Shown here: piece after piece, positions 1 to 5,373 of the stretch
Layout: every line of letters begins with the position of its first letter
Numbering within the stretch: position 1 is the first letter of the stretch
Source of the DNA: Crocinitomicaceae bacterium
Lineage (GTDB): Bacteria; Bacteroidota; Bacteroidia; Flavobacteriales_D; Crocinitomicaceae
Assembly (NCBI GenBank): GCA_024643585.1
Contig: JAHEMP010000175.1
Span: 1-5,373, forward strand
Length of the DNA: 5,373 nucleotides
Direction: 5' to 3'
Made by a program: the position numbers and the translations under genes
Notes under the pieces: generated by a model
Seen by the model: only the letters and a program-made list of their open reading frames with translations
Databases searched by the model: none
What the model was told of the DNA's origin: nothing

Positions 1-12
1 GAATTTGTTTAC

Positions 13-19
13 AAGGGAG
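13..19 (+). promoter_or_regulatory. Shine-Dalgarno-like ribosome binding site of the first gene
   Basis: The purine-rich run AAGGGAG contains a GGAG core and sits 6 nt before the ATG at 26. It decides the start: an in-frame TTG at 5 lies upstream of this site and has no room for its own signal inside the window. None of the other four genes has a comparable motif, which is usual for Bacteroidota, so this one stands out. Confidence 0.6.
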
Positions 20-25
20 AAATAC

Positions 26-517
26 ATGTTTAAGGTATCGATAGATAATAGTTCGGAGTTAACCAATGATGAAATTCTATTGGATGGTATGTATTTATGG
101 ATTTGGCAACCCCAATTAACGCCACCACATTTAGGTCTTTCTAGTGATGGAAGATATTACAGTTTACAACATGAAAAAATTCAACTGGATCAATCGGTTA
201 AACATATCGTTGAGGCAATAGAGAGAAAAAATTTGAGCGTATTTTGGGTGAAGATTGATGGAACGACTCCAAAAATAGAAGCGATGTTTGCTAATTATCA
301 AAGTTGCGTTCAAAACGAATGCTCATGCATAAAGCCAATTCTAGATGTATTCAATATTCGTCAAAATAAAGCCATCCTTTTTGATTTGCTTGATTCACTG
401 AATAAAAAAGGCAGAGTGAAAGAAATCTTTCATCTCAATTTGCCTTATGATTTTAATTCTATTAATGAATATACGCGATTAGACGTTGAAAACCACTTAC
501 TAAAATTACAAAGTTGA
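26..517 (+). CDS. Conserved-looking hypothetical protein, 163 aa, soluble
   Basis: I do not recognise this gene with certainty. From the ATG at 26, which follows an SD-like site, it encodes 163 residues with no signal peptide and no membrane segment, so it should be cytoplasmic. Visible landmarks are an aromatic stretch around residues 23-28 (YLWIWQ), a PHLGL segment with His35 followed by a G-x-Y-Y-S-L strand (42-47), a predicted beta strand VFWVKI (72-77), and a cysteine cluster at 94, 99 and 101 (SCVQNECSC) leading into KPILDVF. The C-terminal half looks helical and charged. His35 in an HLG context ahead of a cysteine is faintly like the permuted NlpC/P60 (YiiX-type) arrangement, but this is only a guess and no full catalytic signature is evident. 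Its stop overlaps the TTG start of the acetyltransferase, so the two are probably translationally coupled. That this is a real gene is well supported; its function is unknown. Confidence 0.85.
   Translation: MFKVSIDNSSELTNDEILLDGMYLWIWQPQLTPPHLGLSSDGRYYSLQHEKIQLDQSVKHIVEAIERKNLSVFWVKIDGTTPKIEAMFANYQSCVQNECSCIKPILDVFNIRQNKAILFDLLDSLNKKGRVKEIFHLNLPYDFNSINEYTRLDVENHLLKLQS
514..517 (+). other. TTGA stop/start overlap coupling the first two genes
   Basis: The tetranucleotide TTGA holds both the TTG initiator of the acetyltransferase and the TGA stop of the preceding gene, shifted by one frame. This is the non-ATG version of the familiar ATGA overlap and suggests termination-reinitiation by the same ribosome. 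No SD core lies just upstream (AAAATTACAAAG), which fits coupling rather than independent initiation. Confidence 0.65.
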
Positions 518-1035
518 TACAAGGCGAAAAAATAGCGCTTCGGTTGGTGAGAATAATTGATGTACCAAAAATATTCGAGTGGGAAAATAATCCTGAAAAC
601 TGGGAAGTTTCAGAAACAGTTAGAGATTATACATTTGAAGAAATCATCTTACTCATTGACTCCGCTGAGGATATTTTTGAAAATGGACAGTTACGTTTTA
701 TAATTGTGAATAGAAAGAATCATCAGGCTATAGGCACCCTTGATTTATTTCAAGTTGATTTTATTGAAAAATCAATCCACGTTGGAATCTTAATCGGTAG
801 TATTGAAAATAGGAGAAAAGGCTTTGCTGAAGAAGCAATTAAATTAGCCATGGATTATTGCTTTGAAATCTTAATGTTTAACAAGGTTTATTGCCATATT
901 CAATCCAATAATGTGTCAAGTTTAAAATTGTTTAAAAAATGTGGATTTGAATTGATAAACGAAGACAAAGAGAACCCTATATTTGAATCAAATTCTGAAC
1001 GAGTTTTCAAAATGAAATTATGGCTAAAAAAATAA
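514..1035 (+). CDS. GNAT-family N-acetyltransferase (RimJ/RimL-like, Acetyltransf_3 type)
   Basis: This is a predicted cytoplasmic acetyl-CoA-dependent N-acetyltransferase of 173 aa, a normal single-domain GNAT length. The N-terminus has the family opening (IQGEKIALR, then D16 and a WENNPENWEVSE segment at 23-34). The central strand IGTLDLFQVD (73-82) leads to VGILIG (90-95). The acetyl-CoA pyrophosphate loop is R100-x-x-G103-x-A105, matching the R/Q-x-x-G-x-G/A motif, followed by a helix. The C-terminal N133-x-x-S-S-x-x-L-F-K-K-C-G-F (to 145) is the usual GNAT motif B region. The start is TTG, because the next in-frame ATG falls near residue 113, deep in the domain, while later TTG/GTG codons at 11-12 would cut the first strand. 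The stop of the previous gene is nested in TTGA, and the 3' end overlaps mltG by 16 nt. The substrate cannot be told; protein N-termini, polyamines or small amines are all possible. GNAT genes beside mltG are, as I recall, common in Flavobacteriia. Confidence 0.9.
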   Translation: MIQGEKIALRLVRIIDVPKIFEWENNPENWEVSETVRDYTFEEIILLIDSAEDIFENGQLRFIIVNRKNHQAIGTLDLFQVDFIEKSIHVGILIGSIENRRKGFAEEAIKLAMDYCFEILMFNKVYCHIQSNNVSSLKLFKKCGFELINEDKENPIFESNSERVFKMKLWLKK

Positions 1036-2084
1036 TATTTGCCTGTATAATTATAGGGGTTGTTGGTGGTTTCTTATTTCGAGACAAATTATTGATACTG
1101 TGGTATTCAGCTGAAATGACGTCTAATGAATCAACCAAGAGTTTTTTTATTGACCACAAAATGGACGTCGAAGAATTATCCTCCCAACTTCTTAAAGAAG
1201 GGATAATTAACAAGAAGAATGCTGTAATTGCTTTAGCAACGTATAAAAAACTGAACGAGGATAACATTGCTTTGGGAAAATACATTGTAGAGTCACATAC
1301 AAGTTTGCGGACTTTGTTGAATGGATTTCACTTGAACTCCTTGGGAAATGGAAATGCCGAAGTTGAAGTTGACGTTGTGGTACCCAATGTTCGTTTTTTA
1401 GAAGATTTAGGAGGTAAATTGGCCGCAAAAACAATGGTAGATAGTGCCGAATTTGTTGAATTAATTAATAATCAAGAAATTTTAAAGAAATACAATTTTA
1501 CGCGTGAAGAGATTCCTGCAATGTTCTTGCCGAATACGTATAAAATGTATTTTGATATGGATGCCCATCGTTTTCTGGATAGAATGTATACTGAATATAA
1601 AAATTATTGGACTCCACAAAGATTAGAGGAATTATCACAGGTTGGCTTAAAATCACCTTCGGAGGCCGTTACATTAGCCAGTATTGTTTATAGCGAGCAA
1701 TCCAAAGAACCATCAGAGTGGCCTGTGATTGCGGGATTGTATTTGAATAGAATAAATCAAGGAATTCCTCTGCAATCGGATCCTACATTTAAGTTTTGTT
1801 GGGGCAAAAAATTAGATTCTGTTCAAAGGCTGTTAAATGAGCATCGCAATATTAAATGTGATTACAATACCTATCAAATTAAAGGATTGCCTCCTGGTCC
1901 AATTTGTATTCCGCCAATTGATGTTGTTTCAGCAGTCTTGAATCCTACTAAGCACGGTTACATATTCATGGTTGCCGAACCCTCATACTCCGGCAAACAT
2001 TTATTTGCTAAAAATTATGCTGAGCACAATTCGAATGCTAAAATATTCCAAAGGTGGTTGGCTGCTGAATTGGCAAAAAACTAG
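1020..2084 (+). CDS. mltG: Endolytic murein transglycosylase MltG (YceG family)
   Basis: MltG is a membrane-anchored lytic transglycosylase that cuts nascent peptidoglycan strands and is thought to set their length by terminating polymerisation. The 354-aa product is a normal family length. Residues 5-20 are a single hydrophobic N-terminal anchor (IIFACIIIGVVGGFLF), placing the rest in the periplasm. Residues about 45-135 resemble the LysM-like N-terminal part. The catalytic YceG domain follows: FLPNTYKMYF (169-178), LASIVYSEQS (219-228), IAGLYLNRINQGIPLQSDPT (237-256), and YNTYQIKGLPPGPI (282-295). Aligning ASIVYSE with ASIIEKE of the E. coli enzyme puts Glu226 on the known catalytic Glu218. 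The first glutamate of that motif is Tyr224 here. The C-terminus keeps the F-A-x-x-Y-x-E-H-N pattern (329-337). The ATG at 1020 is chosen because it begins right before the anchor. The gene ends in tandem stops TAG TAA. The identification is firm. Confidence 0.96.
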   Translation: MAKKIIFACIIIGVVGGFLFRDKLLILWYSAEMTSNESTKSFFIDHKMDVEELSSQLLKEGIINKKNAVIALATYKKLNEDNIALGKYIVESHTSLRTLLNGFHLNSLGNGNAEVEVDVVVPNVRFLEDLGGKLAAKTMVDSAEFVELINNQEILKKYNFTREEIPAMFLPNTYKMYFDMDAHRFLDRMYTEYKNYWTPQRLEELSQVGLKSPSEAVTLASIVYSEQSKEPSEWPVIAGLYLNRINQGIPLQSDPTFKFCWGKKLDSVQRLLNEHRNIKCDYNTYQIKGLPPGPICIPPIDVVSAVLNPTKHGYIFMVAEPSYSGKHLFAKNYAEHNSNAKIFQRWLAAELAKN

Positions 2085-2096
2085 TAATTTAATCAA

Positions 2097-2168
2097 ATGA
2101 AAAGACGCACACTTTTTAAGTTCGGTGCTATCGGCGGACTTCTAGGAATTTCTCAACCTGCAAAAGCC
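2097..2168 (+). other. Twin-arginine-like signal peptide of the glycosylasparaginase
   Basis: Residues 1-24 comprise K-R-R-T-L-F-K, a Gly-rich weakly hydrophobic stretch (FGAIGGLLGI), and PAKA before Ser25. The Arg pair, the low hydrophobicity and the AxA cleavage site resemble Tat signals, although the usual Phe after R-R-x is replaced by Leu-Phe. A Sec signal cannot be excluded. Export to the periplasm is the safer conclusion. Confidence 0.6.
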
Positions 2169-3086
2169 TCTGAATTTTTCGTGAATTCCGTAAAACCCTC
2201 GATCAGCGGACCAATAGTCTTGTCGACGTGGTCACACGGTATTGAAGCTAATAAAGGCGCTTGGGAAGTTCTATCGGAAGGAGGAAATGCTCTAGATGCT
2301 GTGGAAAAGGCTGCTAGAGTAACTGAATCGGATAGAACAAATAGAAGTGTAGGTATTTCAGGAAGACCAGATAGAGACGGACATGTTACTCTGGATGCTT
2401 GTATAATGAATCATCAGTCAAAATGTGGTTCGGTCGGATTTGTTGAAGGCTACGAGCACCCCATTTCTATAGCAAGATCGGTAATGGAAAACACACAACA
2501 TGTAATGTTGGTGGGTGAAGGGGCAGAGGACTATGCGAAATGGATGGGTTTCAAGAAAATAAAATCTCCAATCGAAGAGGTAAAGAAAGATTACAAACAA
2601 TGGAGAAAAGAAAATAAATCGTTGTTTGAAAAGCCTCAAATCAATCATGAAAATCACGATACGATTGGCATTATCGCAATGGATGAGAATGGCAATTTGT
2701 CAGGAGCTTGTACTACAAGTGGTTGGGCATACAAACTACACGGTAGATTAGGTGATTCTCCGATTATCGGCGCTGGATTGTTTGTTGACAATGAGGTAGG
2801 AGCAGCCGTGGCAACTGGACTAGGTGAGGCGATAATTCGGATAGCAGGTAGTCACACGGTTGTCGAACTCATGAGAAATGGAATGTCGCCAGAAGAGGCT
2901 TGCAAAACCGCAGTGGACAGAATTATTGCTAAACACGACGATTTAACAGGCTTGCAATGTGGGTTTTTGGCTCTAAATAAACACGGGGAGTATGGCGGAT
3001 ATTCGGTGTACAACGGCTTTAATTTTGCACTGAAAACAAATGATTTTGAGGGAATGAAAGACGCGCCTTTTAATCGCAAATGGTAA
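2097..3086 (+). CDS. N4-(beta-N-acetylglucosaminyl)-L-asparaginase (glycosylasparaginase), exported
   Basis: This N-terminal-nucleophile hydrolase cleaves the amide bond between GlcNAc and asparagine, the last protein-linkage step of N-glycan breakdown. The 329-aa precursor begins MKRRTLFKFGAIGG, a twin-arginine-like signal with a short hydrophobic core and a plausible cleavage site after AKA (residue 24). The mature part follows the E. meningosepticum enzyme closely: LSTW (Trp46, substrate binding), GGNALDAVE (62-70), RSVG and GRPDRDG (83-95), VTLDACIM (97-104), and HDTIG (187-191), where autoproteolysis between Asp188 and Thr189 would free the Thr189 nucleophile. From remembered alignment at an offset of 37, Thr207, Arg217, Asp220, Thr240 and Gly241 match Thr170, Arg180, Asp183, Thr203 and Gly204 of that enzyme, so all key residues are present. 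A plain isoaspartyl peptidase/asparaginase of the same fold is less likely, given the GACTTSGWAYK and HGRLGDSPIIGAG segments. It lies 12 nt after mltG and 3 nt before the beta-mannosidase. Confidence 0.95.
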   Translation: MKRRTLFKFGAIGGLLGISQPAKASEFFVNSVKPSISGPIVLSTWSHGIEANKGAWEVLSEGGNALDAVEKAARVTESDRTNRSVGISGRPDRDGHVTLDACIMNHQSKCGSVGFVEGYEHPISIARSVMENTQHVMLVGEGAEDYAKWMGFKKIKSPIEEVKKDYKQWRKENKSLFEKPQINHENHDTIGIIAMDENGNLSGACTTSGWAYKLHGRLGDSPIIGAGLFVDNEVGAAVATGLGEAIIRIAGSHTVVELMRNGMSPEEACKTAVDRIIAKHDDLTGLQCGFLALNKHGEYGGYSVYNGFNFALKTNDFEGMKDAPFNRKW

Positions 3087-3089
3087 TCA

Positions 3090-3149
3090 ATGAAAAAAAT
3101 TAGTTTAATTCTTTTCGCTATGGTCCTGACTAATTTTTTAATTGCGCAG
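3090..3149 (+). other. Sec signal peptide of the beta-mannosidase
   Basis: Residues 1-20 have a Lys-Lys N-region, a hydrophobic core (ISLILFAMVLTNFLIA) and a probable cleavage between Ala19 and Gln20, leaving a mature start of QNVELNWKV. The LIAQ end is the usual Bacteroidota form of a signal peptidase I substrate. There is no lipobox cysteine, so the enzyme should be soluble in the periplasm. Confidence 0.8.
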
Positions 3150-5373
3150 AACGTTGAACTCAATTGGAAAGTTTTTAATCCATTAAAAAATAGTTGGTTG
3201 GATTTTGGAACGAAAGGAAGCGTTCAAGAAGCCTTTTATTACGCTAACGAATTACCTGACCCATTTGTGGATAAAAATGAAGATTTGTATCAATGGATGG
3301 AAGACAATCCATGGACTTTGGTTTCGAATTTTGAAATTGATGAAAACACATATCAATCAGAATTTATCGAATTATACTTTGAAAATGTAGATACATATGC
3401 CCAGATTTTTGTGAATGACAGTTTAATCGGTTTAACTGAAAATGCATTTCGTCCTTATACTTTTAATGTAAAGAATTATGTGAATATTGGTATGAATACA
3501 GTTCGCATTATTTTTACTTCTCCTGTAGAATACCATAAAGAAAAATACAAAGATTTAAAAACGAAACTACCGGCGCCAAATGATGTTAATCCCATAGCTG
3601 TGGCGCCTTACACTCGAAAACCGCAATATCAATTTGGTTGGGATTGGTCTTTGCGAATGAATACCATGGGATTTTGGAAACCCGTAAAATTAATTCATTA
3701 TTCCACAGACAAAATTGAATCACATAATGTACAAACGATTAACATTTTTGCAGATAAAGCGGAACTGAAGATTACTTTGAATTTATCTCAGACCGCAGGT
3801 CAAAGATTAAATTGGAAGAGTCAGATTTTTGGTGAAATTGAAGTTGCACAAGGCGTTCGTTCGGTTTCAAAAATTGTTGAAATTGATGACCCACAATTGT
3901 GGTGGCCGAAGGGACAAGGAAATCAAAATTTGTACAAAGATGTTTGGTCATTATACGATAGCAATGGAAATCTTCATGACACACTTGCTTTTCGTTTTGG
4001 CGTGAGAAAATCAGAATTGATTCAAGAAAAGGATGATATTGGGACTAGTTATGAGATCAGCGTCAATGGCCGAACTATTTTTTGTAAAGGGGGTGATTAT
4101 ATTCCTCAAGATATTTTCCCAGCCAGGGTTTCTGATGTTCAAATAAAAAAAATGGTCGAAGATATGTCCTTGGCTAATTTTAATATGGTCAGAGTATGGG
4201 GAGGAGGATATTATCCGGACGACTATTTCTATGAATTATGCGATGAAAATGGAATTATGGTGTGGCAAGACTTTATGTTCGCATGTGCCATGTATCCTGG
4301 AGATGAAGCTTTTATTGAAAATGTAAAAAAAGAGTTTGATTACCAAATACCTAGAATATCGAGTCATCCATCGGTGGTATTATTCAACGGGAACAATGAG
4401 GTGGATGTGGCATGGAAAAACTGGGGTTTTCAAGCTAGGTATTTAATTTTTGGCAAAGAAGCAGATAAAATAGAATCAGATTACAAGCTATTATTTCAAA
4501 ATGTACTACCAGAAAAAGTCAAAAATTGGAGCACCGTTCCCTATATCCATACTTCTCCACTTAGTAATTGGGGTAAGGACGAATATTATAACCATGGATC
4601 CCAACATTATTGGGGTGTTTGGCATGGTAAAGATCCAATAGAAGATTTTGGACGAAAAAGCGGACGGTTTAATGCCGAATATGGCTTTCAAAGTTTTCCA
4701 CAAATGTCAACGATAGCAAGTTTTGCAGCTAAGGAAGATTGGGATTTGGAATCCGATGTTATGAAGCAACATCAAAAAAGCTATGTCGGAAACGGCATGA
4801 TGCTAAAACATGCTAAAATTTTATACGGTCAACCAAAAACCTTCGAAGAATTTGTTTATTTTTCTATGGTAACACAAGCTAAAGCAGTTGGTATTGCGGT
4901 AGGAGCTCATAGAGCTCAAGCGCCGAGATGTATGGGAACACTTTATTGGCAAGTTAACGATTGTTGGACGGCTCCTAGTTGGTCCAGCATAGACTATTTC
5001 GGAAACTGGAAACCACTACATTTTCAAATACAGCGGGATTTTGCCGAAATAACGGTAGTAGAAAGAATAGATGAATTAGAGAAAGAAAAATATTTTCTTG
5101 TTTCGACTCATCCATCTGAGAAAAGTTTGAAAATTAAAACAACTTTGTTCGATTTGAAAGGTAGGGTATTGATCTCAAACGTCGATCAGGTTAATGTTTT
5201 AATGAATCACTCTACGGAGGTTTCTCAAATTACCCAAGAAAGCAAATTTAACAAGGACAATTTTGTGGTGAAAATTGAAATTAGTTCCAATGAAGTGGTT
5301 TTATTGGAAAGAACCTTCTCACATATTGTAGGAAAATTAAAACCGGCAAATTGCTCCGATGTGGATTATGACC
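3090..5373 (+). CDS. Beta-mannosidase, glycoside hydrolase family 2, exported; 3' end cut by the window
   Basis: The frame is open from the ATG at 3090 to the window edge, giving 761 residues. Family members are commonly around 820-870 aa, so perhaps 60-100 residues are missing beyond the edge. The enzyme hydrolyses terminal beta-mannose, for example Man-beta-1,4-GlcNAc of N-glycan cores or manno-oligosaccharides. Residues 1-19 are a Sec signal peptide ending FLIA before Gln20, implying periplasmic or surface location. Domains in order: GH2 sugar-binding beta-sandwich (about 22-202, including QFGWDWSLR at 181-189), an Ig-like domain (about 205-305, ending FRFGVRK), the TIM barrel (about 310-640), and the start of a C-terminal Ig-like domain (about 655 on). 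The barrel shows CKGGDYIPQD (332-341), VRVWGGGYYPDDYFYELCD (367-385), VWQDFMFACAMYP (391-403), FNGNNE with acid/base Glu437, and FNAEYGFQSFP with nucleophile Glu530. WQVNDCWTAPSWSSID (620-635) is typical of the family. No SD is seen; the start is only 3 nt after the previous stop, so coupling is likely. Confidence 0.95.
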   Translation, partial: MKKISLILFAMVLTNFLIAQNVELNWKVFNPLKNSWLDFGTKGSVQEAFYYANELPDPFVDKNEDLYQWMEDNPWTLVSNFEIDENTYQSEFIELYFENVDTYAQIFVNDSLIGLTENAFRPYTFNVKNYVNIGMNTVRIIFTSPVEYHKEKYKDLKTKLPAPNDVNPIAVAPYTRKPQYQFGWDWSLRMNTMGFWKPVKLIHYSTDKIESHNVQTINIFADKAELKITLNLSQTAGQRLNWKSQIFGEIEVAQGVRSVSKIVEIDDPQLWWPKGQGNQNLYKDVWSLYDSNGNLHDTLAFRFGVRKSELIQEKDDIGTSYEISVNGRTIFCKGGDYIPQDIFPARVSDVQIKKMVEDMSLANFNMVRVWGGGYYPDDYFYELCDENGIMVWQDFMFACAMYPGDEAFIENVKKEFDYQIPRISSHPSVVLFNGNNEVDVAWKNWGFQARYLIFGKEADKIESDYKLLFQNVLPEKVKNWSTVPYIHTSPLSNWGKDEYYNHGSQHYWGVWHGKDPIEDFGRKSGRFNAEYGFQSFPQMSTIASFAAKEDWDLESDVMKQHQKSYVGNGMMLKHAKILYGQPKTFEEFVYFSMVTQAKAVGIAVGAHRAQAPRCMGTLYWQVNDCWTAPSWSSIDYFGNWKPLHFQIQRDFAEITVVERIDELEKEKYFLVSTHPSEKSLKIKTTLFDLKGRVLISNVDQVNVLMNHSTEVSQITQESKFNKDNFVVKIEISSNEVVLLERTFSHIVGKLKPANCSDVDYD

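Noticed and set aside
5..25. In-frame TTG at 5 as an upstream start for the first gene
   Set aside because: The SD-like AAGGGAG lies between it and the ATG at 26, which places initiation at 26; the extra seven residues look like a translated leader.
1007..1434. Two overlapping minus-strand open frames opposite mltG
   Set aside because: They lie antisense to a firmly identified gene, resemble no family, and follow from its codon use.
2085..2096. Possible promoter or terminator between mltG and the glycosylasparaginase
   Set aside because: The 12-nt AT-rich spacer is too short for either and forms no hairpin; it only adds a second in-frame stop, TAA.
2418..3163. Minus-strand open frames opposite the glycosylasparaginase
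   Set aside because: They are antisense shadows with low-complexity Phe/Leu-rich translations and no start signals.
3205..3390. Plus-strand 61-residue frame inside the beta-mannosidase
   Set aside because: It is in another frame of a GH2 gene whose own frame is continuous and carries family motifs on both sides.
3772..4703. Minus-strand open frames opposite the beta-mannosidase
   Set aside because: They are short, antisense to the conserved catalytic domain, and have no recognisable content.
4903..4917. Repeated palindrome GAGCTC-ATA-GAGCTC
   Set aside because: It encodes GAHRAQ in the conserved barrel of the beta-mannosidase; the GAGCTC pair is best explained by Ala codons GCT and not by a binding site.

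Overview
The window looks like AT-rich chromosomal DNA from a Bacteroidota bacterium, most likely Flavobacteriales. The evidence is the AT-rich codon use, the near absence of Shine-Dalgarno sequences before most starts, a lipase-like Sec signal ending in FLIAQ, and a glycosylasparaginase that closely resembles the Elizabethkingia (Flavobacterium) meningosepticum enzyme as I remember it. Species is not determinable from this sequence alone.

Five genes lie head to tail on the + strand with essentially no gaps: (1) an unrecognised 163-aa soluble protein, (2) a GNAT acetyltransferase starting at TTG and overlapping gene 1 by 4 nt, (3) mltG, the endolytic murein transglycosylase, overlapping gene 2 by 16 nt, (4) a secreted glycosylasparaginase 12 nt later, and (5) a secreted family GH2 beta-mannosidase 3 nt after that, open to the window edge and therefore missing its C-terminus. 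No internal promoter or terminator is visible and no stretch over 300 bases lacks a gene, so the block is probably read as one transcript. The promoter and the terminator would lie outside the window.

Functionally the block splits in two. Genes 1 to 3 are a housekeeping-like half centred on cell-wall glycan-strand cleavage by MltG. Genes 4 and 5 form a catabolic half: glycosylasparaginase cuts the GlcNAc-Asn bond, and beta-mannosidase removes the Man-beta-1,4-GlcNAc mannose. Both steps belong to the breakdown of the core of N-linked glycans, and in animals both are lysosomal. The pairing suggests that the cell scavenges N-glycans or glycosyl-asparagine in the periplasm.

I found no mobile element, CRISPR array, RNA gene or clearly new system. 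The most uncertain and potentially interesting item is the unrecognised first gene. Smaller points are the TTGA start-stop overlap, a slippery A7 run at the GNAT/mltG junction, and the glycosylasparaginase/beta-mannosidase pair.
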